From Phytophthora colocasiae (taxonomy: Eukaryota; Oomycota; Peronosporomycetes; Peronosporales; Peronosporaceae), in assembly GCA_018806915.1 (NCBI GenBank), contig JAGKQI010000030.1, forward strand, positions 342,501 to 406,500: a stretch of DNA of 64,000 nt, read 5' to 3'. Under the pieces are notes generated by a model. That model saw only the letters and a list, made by a program, of their open reading frames with translations. It made no database searches and was not told the origin of the DNA. Below are positions 10,335 to 19,646 of this stretch, piece after piece. How positions within the stretch are numbered: the stretch's first letter is position 1; each line of letters starts with the position of its first letter. A program made the position numbers and the translations under genes.

Positions 10335-11306
10335 ATGGAGCCAGAAGCATACGCTCACTTGACTCCGAGTCAGCGGGACACGCTTAACAAGCTTACGTCC
10401 TTGCTGGGCCCCGAAGGTATGGCGCACCTTGCGTCCCAAGGGCCGGAGGCCGTCAACGCGCGCCTGGAGGCATTTGCCTCGTACGAGAACGCTCTCGTTG
10501 AGCACATTCAGCGGAATGTAAAAGGAGTTAATCCCGCTCCGAGAGCTAAGCCCGTCACGCTCAGCGTGAAGACCTTTCACGGGCACGAAGGAGAGAACCT
10601 CCTATTGTGGACCCGAGAGGTCGAAATGGCCATGGGGGCCGCTATGCTCCAGTTGGAAGGCCAACGCGTGGCGTTTGCCATCTCTAAGCTCGAAGGGCGA
10701 GCACGAGAATGGGCTTTGACGTCTGGGACGTCGGTGGAAGCGGCCATCCCCACTTGGGGCGAACTAAAGGCCAAGCTCCCGCAAGTGTTTGACCCGCCTA
10801 ACCAGGCGTATCTCGTGCAGTCACGCTTCCTTGCTTGCCGACAGGGCAAGAAGGACCTGGTGGACTATGTCCAAGAGCTGCGCACGCTCATTGCCGGCAT
10901 GGCTGCCGATCCTCTACCTGAGGTGGTCACTGTGACTATCTTCATGAAAGGTCTGAGAGCTGGCGTGGCCAGGACGGAGGCATTCCGTCAGAATCCTCGC
11001 ACCTTCGAGGACGCTGTTAGCGTGGCATTGAATGCTGAACACAACTTTAAGTTGTCGAGGGTCGGTGCTAGCAGCACAGGGTCCGGGGGACCCGAGCCCA
11101 TGGACCTCAGCTATGCTGAAGATGAAGTAGCCGAGCTACGAGCTGCGGTACAGCGTATGAGCACCCGCCGGTGCTACACGTGTGGTAGTCCCACACATCT
11201 GAGGCCCAACTGCCCTCTGCGCAAAGAGCGCGCCGGCCAGACTGGCCGCAACCCTGCCGCGAGTCCCGCTTCGGGCTCTGCCCAGGGAAACGACGGCTCC
11301 CAGTAG
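10335..11306 (+). CDS. gag: Gag of element B
   Basis: The first ATG after the LTR is at 10335 (MEPEAYAH); two upstream codons of the frame have no ATG. The product is about 323 residues: a helical N-terminal region, a capsid-like segment (AFAISKLEGRAREWAL; FMKGLRAG), and one zinc knuckle CYTCGSPTHLRPNC (CX2CX4HX4C) at about 11172-11213, followed by a basic tail. It resembles the gag of element C in order and in motifs (FMKGLR, GPEPMDLS). It ends at TAG, 11304-11306. The protease frame begins about 39 bp later in a different frame. Confidence 0.87.
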   Translation: MEPEAYAHLTPSQRDTLNKLTSLLGPEGMAHLASQGPEAVNARLEAFASYENALVEHIQRNVKGVNPAPRAKPVTLSVKTFHGHEGENLLLWTREVEMAMGAAMLQLEGQRVAFAISKLEGRAREWALTSGTSVEAAIPTWGELKAKLPQVFDPPNQAYLVQSRFLACRQGKKDLVDYVQELRTLIAGMAADPLPEVVTVTIFMKGLRAGVARTEAFRQNPRTFEDAVSVALNAEHNFKLSRVGASSTGSGGPEPMDLSYAEDEVAELRAAVQRMSTRRCYTCGSPTHLRPNCPLRKERAGQTGRNPAASPASGSAQGNDGSQ

Positions 11307-11344
11307 ACGCGGGGCGGTCTACTGGGGAAGAACTGAGTTCTGCA

Positions 11345-12679
11345 GTGCGTGAGAGGCACTGGGGCTCAGCCCCGAAGAGCTCCGTGCTCTTGAACACGGA
11401 ACGTGTGAGCAAGCAGGGCTTGCTGGTCGTCCATGTGGACGTGAAGGGCTTCGAGAAGCCGTGGATCGTGTTGATCGATTCAGGAGCGTCTGGCAACTAT
11501 GTCAGACGCTCCACCGTTGAGGGTAGTCAGCAATATGCTGAGGCGCTTCGAGCGCGAAGAGGTGACACCGTCACTGTCCGTCTAGCGACGGGCGTCCGTG
11601 TCACGGCAGCCAAGGTCCCCATGGACCTACGGCTGAAGTTCCTGGACTTCGACAGCGTGGAACGCTGCTTGGTCTTGGACCTGGATTCGAGGTACGACCT
11701 CATCCTTGGTATGGCGTGGCTGGAGCGCCACGAGCCATGGATTGACTGGAGGTCGAAGACCTTAGGTGCTACGCACTTCTCTCCTAGTGGAGCTTTGGCG
11801 AGTCATGAACCCACCTCTGCTAGGAAGCAGAAGCGCTATTGGCGCGAGCATCGAGCCGAGTCGGCTATGATGCTGGAAGTCGGTGTGTCCGAGTTGGTGG
11901 ACAGTACCGAGTGCGAGGACCGCAGTCCTGTTGAGCGCGTAGCGCTGGTTGACAGTGAGTCAACGTGTGGGCAAAGCTCACGTAACCCCTGTGGGGCGGC
12001 ACGTACTCCGCTGAGTGATACTGGTCGTGGACCAAGTCGATCGCTGAGTGTCTCTGACACTGGACCTGTTACGGTCATTGATTGTGCAGCGGTACGTACT
12101 CCGCTGAGCGGCATCGGTCGTCGACCGAGTGGATCGCTGAGTGTCCCTGACACTGGGCCGAGAGAGGCCGAAACTTGTGCGACGGCACGTACTACGTCGA
12201 GTAGACGCTCTTCGGCTAGGCGAAGACGTCGTAAGGCCCTTCGGGCGAGACGCTCTGCGTCTGAGTCATCCGTGACGTCAAGTGCCGACGCACCGGAGGG
12301 CTGTGGGCAGCTATACACTCTGGTTGATGGAGTGGGCGGTAGTGCCGAAGGCAGTGTCCTGCTGGACGACTTGCCAAGTGTTGACAAGCTCCTTGAGCTA
12401 GAGGAGATGTCCTTCGCCGACTTTGGCGATGCCTTGAAGGCTGGCGAACTCGCCGAGGTGGTCATCGTTCGACCTGAGGAGGAGTTAAACTCGTCGTCCC
12501 TCGTTGACGAGTCCGTCTTGGCCGAAGTCAAGAAGGCGTTGAACGCCAGGAGTGGATCGGAGATCCTCAAGAATCCCTCGGATCCCTTCTACTCCTTGCG
12601 GAATATGGAGACGTTGTCTCGAAGGAACCACCGAGTGGCCTGCCTCCTGACCGAGGCGTTCGTCACGAGATCGACTTAG
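11345..12679 (+). CDS. pro: Aspartic protease plus long repetitive linker of element B
   Basis: The protease motif VLIDSGASGNYVR lies at about 11468-11506 and the second-lobe segment DLILGMAWLERHEP at about 11696-11737. After the protease, roughly residues 150-330 form a low-complexity linker with imperfect repeats of RTPLSDTGRGPSRSLSVSDTGP type at about 12000-12170. The linker then leads towards RT, but the frame changes near 12625 and this ORF runs on to a stop at 12679. Element C has the same protease-linker-RT order with a different repeat in the linker. The start codon is uncertain, and expression probably requires frameshifting from gag. Confidence 0.78.
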   Translation: MRERHWGSAPKSSVLLNTERVSKQGLLVVHVDVKGFEKPWIVLIDSGASGNYVRRSTVEGSQQYAEALRARRGDTVTVRLATGVRVTAAKVPMDLRLKFLDFDSVERCLVLDLDSRYDLILGMAWLERHEPWIDWRSKTLGATHFSPSGALASHEPTSARKQKRYWREHRAESAMMLEVGVSELVDSTECEDRSPVERVALVDSESTCGQSSRNPCGAARTPLSDTGRGPSRSLSVSDTGPVTVIDCAAVRTPLSGIGRRPSGSLSVPDTGPREAETCATARTTSSRRSSARRRRRKALRARRSASESSVTSSADAPEGCGQLYTLVDGVGGSAEGSVLLDDLPSVDKLLELEEMSFADFGDALKAGELAEVVIVRPEEELNSSSLVDESVLAEVKKALNARSGSEILKNPSDPFYSLRNMETLSRRNHRVACLLTEAFVTRST

Positions 12680-13197
12680 TTCCCGGAACTAAATACTGCG
12701 TGACCCGGCAGTGGCCTCTTCCTAAAGAGCAATGCGATGTCATTGACGCCTTCTTCCGTGCGAAGCACGCGGCGGGTCTCGTGCGCGAGAGCAAGTCTCC
12801 GCACTCCGCGCCTACGTTCTGTGTCAGAAAGCCGAATGGCAAGTGGCGTATCGTTCACGCTTTTAACAAGCTCAACGCTGCCACGATCCCGGCGCAGACG
12901 CCGATTCCTAGGAAGGATGTTCTTCAGAACAACATGGTGGGTTGCACCATGTACAGTGCGCTCGACTTAGTCGATGGGTACTATCAGCTGCTCATGCGAG
13001 CCAGTGATATTCCGCTTACAGCGGTGAGCACCCCGAGCGGTATGCTCTGGGAGTGGCTCGTCATGCCCCAGGGGCTCTCGAACGCGCCCGCAACGTTCAA
13101 TCGTCTAGTGACGCAGCTGTTCAGGCCCCTGCGGGCATTCGCACAAACGTACTTTGACGACGCGTTCGTCCAGTCAGGCCGAACACGGCAAGACTGA
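12626..13197 (+). pseudogene. pol: RT fingers and palm of element B (frame-shifted piece)
   Basis: The sequence contains VTRQWPLPKEQ, SPHSAPTFCVRKPNGKWR, SALDLVDGYYQ and MPQGLSNAPATF, and the catalytic TYFDDAFV at about 13150-13173. This is the canonical Ty3/gypsy RT order. The catalytic motif is FDDAF rather than the more common LDDIL, and element C has FDDVF at the same point. The frame is left near 13175, where the next ORF takes over. Reverse transcription takes place in cytoplasmic particles. With these frame changes the copy as read cannot make a whole Pol. Confidence 0.85.
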
Positions 13198-14700
13198 CGT
13201 TGAGGTGCACGTGGAACACGTGAGAGCTGTGCTCGAGTGCATGCGCACGAACAAATTGTACGCCAACGCAGACAAGTGCGTCTTTGGCGCGGAAGAAATC
13301 CCCTTCGTAGGGTGCTTCATTAGGAAGCATGGCCTTCGTGCTGATCCAGCAAAGGTCAAGGCCATTGTGGATTGGCCGGTTCCCTTGAACCAGAAGGACT
13401 TGCGTAAGTGGCTGGGCTTGGCCAACTACTTGCACAAGTATAGCGAGAACTACGCTGAGTTGGCTCGGCCACTGACGGATCTCCTTAAGAAGGATGCCGA
13501 GTGGGTATGGCGTGCTGAGCACGAGAGTGCGTTCACTCGTATCAAGGATAGCCTGCTTCAGGCACCGATACTGGCGTTGCCAGACCCCGATCGTCCGTTC
13601 ATCGTCGTCTGTGACGCCTCGGACTTTGCCATCGGCAGTGCTTTGCTACAAACGGACGCCGACGGGCGCGAACGCGTCATTGCGTTTGAGTCTCGGCAGC
13701 TCAAGGCTGCTGAGAAGAACTATCCAGTTCATGACAAGGAGCTACTTGCGATGAAGTACGCTCTCGTCAAATTCAGGGTTCACCTGCTCGGCTCCAAGCC
13801 GTTTGTGATCTACACGGATCATGCGTCACTACGCACAGCGACGCAGTCGCCTCACCTCTCGCAGAGGATGGCCCGATGGCTCTCCTTCTTTGCGGAGTAT
13901 AACTTCGAGGTGAAGTACAAGCCTGGCAGGCAGAACGTCCTCGCTGACGCGTTATCACGTCGCCCGGACTATGAGCTATCTCATGTCACCTCGGTGACGT
14001 CGTCCGTGACGGACATGGTTCGAGCAGCGTACGCTCAGGACGACTCTTGTGTCGCGCTGCTTCAAGCTCTAGGGAGCGATGAGTTTAAGGACTCAAATGT
14101 GACTCTGTCACGACGCCTAAAGGCGAGACTCCAACGCTACAGCCTGGAAGGCGGTCTGCTGTACTACAGCACGGGTCAGGATGACCCACCACGTGTGGTG
14201 GTTCCTCACGATGAGGACCTGAAGTATCGTATCCTCTATGAGGCCCACGACACGCCCACAAGCGGCCACCTCGGTCGCGAGAAGACCTACGGCTCGTTGA
14301 GCTCCATGTACTGGTGGCCGAAGATGTACAAGTGGGTCAGCACATATGTGCACACGTGCGAGACGTGCCAGCGGGTTAAACCCTCGCCGCATGCGGCAGC
14401 ACCTTTGGCGAGCTTGCCTGTACCCTCTGGGTGTTGGCAGTCCATGAGTATGGACTTCGTGTTTGGCCTGCCGAAGGATACGGCAGGCAACACGGGTGTT
14501 GTGGTCTTTGTTGACCGTCTGAGCAAGATGGCTCACCTAGCGGCTGTGCCGGACTCCGTCGATGGCGCTGGTACAGCGACGATCTTTATCGATCGGGTCT
14601 TCCGCCAGCATGGGCTGCCAGAGACCATTGTCTCGGATCGAGATCCCCGTTTCACGGGTCACTTCTGGACGTCCGTCTTCAAGGTGGCACTCGACTGGAC
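13175..14700 (+). pseudogene. pol: RT thumb, RNase H and integrase N-terminal half of element B
   Basis: In one frame follow the RT thumb (KLYANADKCVFG), RNase H (VCDASDFAIGSAL, E of DKELLA, YTDHASL) and the integrase zinc-binding motif (GHLGREKT ... CETCQRVK). The integrase core has MDFVFGLPKD (first D) and VSDRDPRFTG (second D). The frame is lost near 14700, and the third catalytic E (DGQTERVNRV) is found in the next frame. All catalytic residues are present, so the defects are frame changes only. Confidence 0.87.
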
Positions 14701-15519
14701 ATGTCCACGGCGGACCATCCGCAGACCGACGGTCAGACCGAACGCGTGAACCGCGTTCTGGAGGACATCCTCCGCAGCGTATGCGCTGAAACGCCGAAGC
14801 GTTGGAGCGCTATGCTCCCTCTCGTTGAGTTCTCAATGAACAACGCGGTGCATGCCTCGACAGGCTTCACCCCGTTCTACGTGAACGGCCTTGCGCATCC
14901 GCGCGTCCCGCTCACTCCGCCACGCGGTAGCCTTGGGCTTGGTGGGGGAGAGGCTGTGCCGTCGCTCGACTCCGAGCTTGCTGATGTCAGCCCCCTTGCT
15001 GTTCGCAAGCAAGTCGATGACTTCCTCTCGATGAGGCTTAGCGTCTTACGCCGTGTGCGTGACGCAATGGCTGAAAGCCAAGATGTTCAAAAGGAACAAG
15101 CTGATGCCAAAGGCAGAAGCAACATGTGGGAGTTCAAGGTCGGTGACCACGTTTTATTAAACGCTAAGAACCTACCTACACATGCAGTGTCAAGTGTCTT
15201 TAAGACGAAATTGCGTCCGCGTTTCATCGGACCATTTACGGTCGTGGCCAAGAAGGGCCTGGCATACACGCTTGACTTGCCAAAGCGGATGCGAACACAC
15301 CCGGTGTTCTACGTCGGCTTGCTTAAGCCATATCGGGACCCCGCGGGGGTGAGCGCGGAGGCGCTGGCACCGACGACACGTGCCCAGGCTGCGTCATCTG
15401 CAGCAGCAACGTCACCTGACCTCGCAACTCAGCGAGCTGAAGCTCCTGCTGGTGCAGGCGAGCAGTCAGGGACTGAGGACCTTCGAGCCAAGCCATTTTC
15501 AATCTCCTCCATGTCATGA
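14701..15519 (+). pseudogene. pol: Integrase C-terminal half of element B
   Basis: It begins MSTADHPQTDGQTERVN, carrying the third catalytic acidic residue, and goes on through the GPF/Y-type module (GDHVLLNAKNLP ... LRPRFIGPFTVVAKKG ... HPVFYVGLLKPYRDP at about 15295-15340). This module is typical of Ty3/gypsy integrases. The ORF then runs into low complexity and stops at 15519. The chromodomain that should follow lies in another frame. Confidence 0.85.
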
Positions 15520-15937
15520 GCGAGACGGGCATGCGAATGCCAAACGCTCTCCAGGTTCCCCTGAAGAGACTGAGTCTGACTCTGGAGAGTACCGATCGAG
15601 TGATCGAGTTGATACCAAGCGCGCCGCGACAAATAGCGCTCATCACACTCGTCGAGTATTGCGTTCCGCAGCGAATCGGCCTCCTCCGCCGTTGCTCGAT
15701 GAGCAGGGGACTTCCCACTACCACGTGGAGCGCCTGATGGCGCGGCGTCGCCACCGTAGTCAAAACCAGTATCTGGTGAAGTGGCGTGGATATCCTCATT
15801 CCCAAAACTCGTGGGAGTTTGAAGGGCCCCTGAGGCAGGACTGCCCTGACGTCGTGGACGCTTTTGATCGCGAAGATCGGGGGCGCCGGAAGGGCTCGAG
15901 GTCGACCACTCGGTCGACACCCGCTTCTCACCACTAG
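15380..15937 (+). CDS. C-terminal chromodomain segment of element B Pol
   Basis: After a charged low-complexity linker, residues encoded at about 15715-15880 read YHVERLMARRRHRSQNQYLVKWRGYPHS in outline, then SWEFEGPL. This is a chromodomain with the usual VKWRGY core. In chromoviruses this tail steers integration by binding modified histone H3. It is in a different frame from the integrase C-terminus, with the shift somewhere in 15380-15519. The whole segment is also read on the other strand as the 3' end of a 633-codon antisense ORF. Confidence 0.8.
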   Translation: MPRLRHLQQQRHLTSQLSELKLLLVQASSQGLRTFEPSHFQSPPCHERDGHANAKRSPGSPEETESDSGEYRSSDRVDTKRAATNSAHHTRRVLRSAANRPPPPLLDEQGTSHYHVERLMARRRHRSQNQYLVKWRGYPHSQNSWEFEGPLRQDCPDVVDAFDREDRGRRKGSRSTTRSTPASHH

Positions 15938-17330
15938 TGTGAGAAGCTGACGGACTAGCAGCCGAGCTCAGGCTCTGGTCCGTGGCTGGCACAGCCAGCG
16001 AGTCTCCCTCGGAGACTGAAGGAGCATCCTGCGAAGCAGGGATAGTGGCCTGAGAGGCGGGAGCCACTGCCGTCGTGTGACGAGGAAAGCGGCCGGGCCG
16101 CACGCGTATCTTCGCGTACTGGAAGAGTAGACCTCGAGCGAGGCGGACGTCCACCTCGGCGCAGCTCTCCATGAGCCGGTCAAACGACGCGAGCTTTCGT
16201 GAAGCCTCGGCCCAGGTGGCCACATGGACCATGTAGTCCCGGGTGGTCTCTCCGGTTTGGAGCAGGAGTGGATAAGTCCCCATCTGAGGCACAGACTCCC
16301 GTCGTCGTTGCTTATCTAAGCGTTGCCGATACTCGGCGAGTGTGCACACCTGCGGGGTCAGGAAACGCTCATGGATCCCCTGTCGCTGCTGAGTCTCAGC
16401 CACCGTACGTGGAGGATCACCTATGGCGTAACCATGCAGGTTTGGCTGCGCCATCAACTGCTTCACCTGCTCGGCAGGGTCACGAGGCTCGAAGCCGTAG
16501 TCGCGCCGCGACGAAGTCCCCACGATGTCCCGTTGGACCGGTCGACGTGACTCTGGAGCACCGCTCATGGAAGCCTCCTGTGCCTCATCCAGAGGGTTGG
16601 TGATCGCGTCTTCGACTCCCATGAGTGACTCTGGCTCATCGCGAGCAGGAAGTGGTGGTGCGTTGCGCAACGCGTTGAGCACAAGGCTCGAAGGTCCCTC
16701 CGGGAACGGATTGGGCTGCCGCAGCTGCCGAGGAATTGAGTACCGACGCGGATCGCGTGGAGAGCGCAGCTCAGATCGGGTCGTCCGAGGGCTCGCAGGA
16801 GCAGGAGACGCATGGGCATCGCCCTGTTCGGACTCCTCGTAGTCCACTTCGACCTCGCCTTCCTCTGTAGGAGAGCGACGTGGGTCGCGCGTCGGCGACG
16901 CTGTCGTGTACTCGAAGGGTGACCCACCGCTACCACTTGACGTCGGGCTGGCCTTGAACATCGCTCCGTAGCGAAGGCGAGACGCCGCGAAATACTCCGA
17001 AACGGAGAGCGTGAGAGGAGCCGAGGGCTCAGACCGGAAAGCGCCAAGGCGCTGGGGCGTAGACGCCTGGTCACGGGACACCTCAGGAGCGGCTGGCTCA
17101 CTGGGGAGAATTGGAGAATGTGCTCGTTGAGCCAGCGCGCCCGCGCACTCTCGTTGAGAGATTTCTTTTATCGGAAAGTTGCCGGTGACAGGCCTTGACA
17201 AGGCAGTTATGTCTACAGTTGTAGATACTCCGTATCCACGGTTTGGTGGGGGAGGGTGTAACGGGGTTACACGGCGCTGCGCGCCTTGGCTACAATAGGT
17301 GTGGTATACACCATCCGGGTCACAAGTCAC
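15429..17330 (-). CDS. Long antisense ORF of element B (unknown function)
   Basis: A 633-codon frame on the minus strand fills the space between pol and the 3' LTR and starts inside the LTR (17330). Another ATG is at about 16961, so the N-terminus is uncertain. Visible parts: LTLSVSEYF, an acidic patch EEGEVEVDYEE, a helical region with CTLAEYRQRLDKQRRR and then RDYMVHVATWAEASRKLASF, a low-complexity S/P/A segment, and a C-terminal predicted coiled coil with heptad-like leucines and glutamines (LDHSIGTLQSQTQSLQGNLE). A related antisense frame in element C has LSVTKY, EEGEVDV and RRDYYIGLF in the same order. I do not recognise the family. The 3' quarter overlaps the chromodomain coding region of Pol head-on. 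Confidence 0.6.
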   Translation of the reverse strand: MTCDPDGVYHTYCSQGAQRRVTPLHPPPPNRGYGVSTTVDITALSRPVTGNFPIKEISQRECAGALAQRAHSPILPSEPAAPEVSRDQASTPQRLGAFRSEPSAPLTLSVSEYFAASRLRYGAMFKASPTSSGSGGSPFEYTTASPTRDPRRSPTEEGEVEVDYEESEQGDAHASPAPASPRTTRSELRSPRDPRRYSIPRQLRQPNPFPEGPSSLVLNALRNAPPLPARDEPESLMGVEDAITNPLDEAQEASMSGAPESRRPVQRDIVGTSSRRDYGFEPRDPAEQVKQLMAQPNLHGYAIGDPPRTVAETQQRQGIHERFLTPQVCTLAEYRQRLDKQRRRESVPQMGTYPLLLQTGETTRDYMVHVATWAEASRKLASFDRLMESCAEVDVRLARGLLFQYAKIRVRPGRFPRHTTAVAPASQATIPASQDAPSVSEGDSLAVPATDQSLSSAASPSASHTSGEKRVSTEWSTSSPSGAPDLRDQKRPRRQGSPASGALQTPTSFGNEDIHATSPDTGFDYGGDAAPSGAPRGSGKSPAHRATAEEADSLRNAILDECDERYLSRRAWYQLDHSIGTLQSQTQSLQGNLESVWHSHARLAHDMEEIENGLARRSSVPDCSPAPAGASAR

Positions 17331-17667
17331 AGATCCGTGTACGACACATAGTGTTTCTCACACGTCACATATGTAGCCAGTTGCTGGCTGTTAGCTCAGA
17401 GCCACACATTGCATTTGATTAGGATTTAGTATGTTAGATACTAAATCCGTTACATTCAGGATTAGGGCAATAAAATAAATAAAAATCAGTTTGCATTTTA
17501 CATAGTTAGTGTTAGTCCTTTGTTATAGGGACACTGACTCTGTGAGTCCCGTATTTAGTGGACTACTTGGTTCTTGTATAGAACCGAAGGCTAGTGCCTT
17601 GCAAGCAGGACTCTACGAGTCAACTAAACTTCCTCTGTGCCGTGCACACCTACGCAGCCCCGCTGCA
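17257..17667 (+). repeat. 3' LTR of element B
   Basis: Matches 9867-10277 with a few substitutions. Preceded by a purine-rich tract GTGGGGGAGGG (17246-17256) and followed by the AATTC target duplicate, after which the integrase of element A resumes. Confidence 0.93.
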
Positions 17668-18227
17668 AATTCCAAGAACTCCTCGACAGCTATGGGATCG
17701 AGCATGCACCAACCGCGGTTCGCAATCCACAAGCGAACGCCGTGATCGAACGCGTACACCGCGTGATAGGCGACAAAATGCGGACTAAGACACTGTAGAC
17801 AGCAGAAGACTGGAACAACACTACATTTGCGCTCCGTGCTGCGCATCACTCGATGACAAACGCTTCGCCTGCACAGCAAGCGTTCGGCCGCGACATGTTC
17901 ATGGACATGAAACACCAGACAAACTGGGTTGAGGAACATCGTCGCAAGGCCGCCCAAATCAAGAAGAACAACGACCGTGAAAACGTAAAACGGGTGAACT
18001 GGGAATACTCTCCGGGAGACAAGGTTCTGCTGCGCCGCGATGCCGGTATCCAAGGGAAGTCTTTGCCACTGTTCGACGGACCGTACGAAGTACTCGCTGT
18101 TCAAGACACGGGGACGTTGACTCTCGACAAGGGTCGATACATCGAGAAGGTCAACCTTCGTCGTGTTCGACCCTGCAAGAACCAACGTGGAGGAGACTGT
18201 GATGATGACCAGCATCATCAGGTCTAA
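17668..18227 (+). pseudogene. pol: Integrase 3' part of element A, after the element B insertion
   Basis: The reading frame continues the element A integrase: NPQANAVIERVHRVIGDK carries the third catalytic glutamate, and an in-frame TAG follows at about 17796. From 17853 the frame gives HSMTNASPAQQAFGRDM and an integrase C-terminal module (YSPGDKVLLRRD ... FDGPYEVLAVQD). It ends 29 bp inside the 3' LTR, at 18227. The join across the duplicated AATTC is what shows element B to be a nested insertion. Confidence 0.9.
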
Positions 18228-18435
18228 CGTGCCGACAAGAAAGCACGTTCGTCAGCATCTGCTAGCTCACACAGAAGAAGATGGACGCCAAGGACCTACA
18301 TGTACAAGCAGGTTGGACAGGCTACAAGACGTCAAGGACGGAGCTCTAGGAGCCGTGCTAGCTAGTCAACCTCGCTAATGAATCAGTTGTCAATTTACTC
18401 TCAAGATCACAAGTAGCCTTTAACCAAACGTGACA
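18198..18435 (+). repeat. 3' LTR of element A
   Basis: 238 bp, matching 6100-6337. Preceded by GTGGAGGAGAC, a plausible polypurine tract, and followed by GGTAC. Confidence 0.92.
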
Positions 18436-18440
18436 GGTAC

Positions 18441-18966
18441 TTCGCTTGATATGCAGCTCCATCTTTGATCAAGTAGTGGGATTTAAGGAGGTTTTAACAA
18501 GAAAATAATTAAGTATAGCTTAGTAAATGGACTCATCTTACAACTACCATGCCGAGGAGCACGACCATCTACAAGCAAATGTTAAATACCGAACCTCAAT
18601 CTTCAATCTCCGTCGCCGATCATGGGGCCGGTGGGTTTTGTTTCTTTCCAAGCGTCGACAGCATCATGACTGCGTTCGACACGTCCAATCGCAGGTAAAG
18701 CTTCGGGTATTACACACTTGACGTCGGCTGCACCAAGTTCTCCTGCGAGGCCGGAGTGGCCGAATCTGCTGGGATAATCTTCTCCAACGTGCGCACCTCC
18801 GTGACTACCAAACCGACATGGATACCACCAAGACGGCTGTGGCCAACAATCACACTCTTAGCCCAGCCATCAAGCGTCTCACGGAACGAATCCTTGTAAA
18901 CCCGACACCCACTTGCCAGTAGTCTCATCGACTTACCCGAGCGCACGCGGGTCGAGGTGTCGGCGT
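18441..18966. other. Host flank between element A and the duplication, no gene recognised
   Basis: Short open stretches exist on both strands (18527-18721 plus; 18710-18976 minus), but none carries a motif I recognise. The segment continues the 3' flank of the CRN pseudogene once element A is removed. Confidence 0.35.
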
Positions 18967-19272
18967 ATTGCGGCATAGTACAGTAGAAATTGGTAGCTAC
19001 TATAGTACTAAATTTGTTTTTATAATTAAATTGTACTTTCGTTTGATTCCACTAGTTCGCAAGCACTACATATGTAGTAATTCACTCTGGTACTATCTAG
19101 CTACTATCGAACTACTATCAATCCTAGGACTGTGATCTTGGCACGAGAACCAGCTCTTACAGCGAAGACGTGAAGCTCTCTAGTTATGAAGCTTTAGCAA
19201 CGTGCTGCTTGCTGTCGCAAGGATCGAAATCACTTGCTTCACGTTCCACAGACTCACTTTGCAATTTACTTT

Positions 19273-19646
19273 TGTAACGTGTCTAGTCTAGCTCTGCACG
19301 CCGAGCTTTGGTCGCCCAGTGCTGATGGGTCCAAGCGTCCGTTGGCCGTCGGTAGAGGAACTTCCACTACCCCGCCGGTGTGTATCGTACTGACACACGA
19401 CCTATTTGTATTTATGTTATGTTCATTCTAGGTAGGCTACGACTAGCTTTAAGCTTCGTCAATAGACTCACTACGTCTGTCCGTTCCGTTTGTCCGTTCG
19501 TCGTCCGTTCACCATCCGTTCAAGTTTGAGCTGCTGCCGCCAACCACTTGGACTCAACACCGTTGTGCGTCGCCCTACTCGTCGCAGTCACCGGAGCGTG
19601 GAGACCGTTGTCTTCACTCGCGCTTGCCCGTCCGTTCGTCCGTCCA
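19273..19646 (-). repeat. Truncated 3' LTR of element E
   Basis: Matches 24325-24698 with very few changes (for example ATGTTATGTTC against ATGTTCTGTTC). The remaining 293 bp of the LTR are missing, and the sequence passes directly into integrase coding sequence. Confidence 0.85.

Larger units (their letters stand above)
9867..17667 (+). mobile_element. Ty3/gypsy element B (chromovirus-like) nested in element A
   Basis: LTRs of 411 bp at 9867-10277 and 17257-17667 start TGTAACGGGG and end CCCGCTGCA. A 5-bp duplication AATTC flanks the element (9862-9866 and 17668-17672) and splits the integrase frame of element A. The LTRs differ at a handful of positions near 10065-10095. Order: gag, protease with long linker, RT, RNase H, integrase, chromodomain, then a long antisense ORF, then a purine-rich tract (GTGGGGGAGGG, 17246-17256) against the 3' LTR. 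The sequence after the 5' LTR contains TGGTAGCAC (10281-10289), shared with element C and a likely primer-binding site. Pol is split by several frame changes. Confidence 0.94.
6100..18435 (+). mobile_element. Ty3/gypsy element A, defective, host of nested element B
   Basis: The element has 238-bp LTRs at 6100-6337 and 18198-18435 that start TGTGATG and end CGTGACA. They differ at about one base, near 6173. A 5-bp target-site duplication GGTAC flanks it (6095-6099 and 18436-18440). Removing element B and its duplicated target leaves about 4.5 kb with the order gag, protease, RT, RNase H, integrase. Two lesions make it non-autonomous: a palindrome that replaces the RT core (8319-8380) and an in-frame TAG in the integrase near 17796, besides the element B insertion. 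The near-identical LTRs say the insertion itself is young. It sits in the 3' flank of the CRN pseudogene. Confidence 0.93.

Noticed and set aside
11836..12570. 244-codon minus-strand ORF in element B
   Set aside because: It lies opposite the repetitive protease-RT linker. It has no matching frame in element C and no domain, unlike the antisense ORF at 15429-17330.
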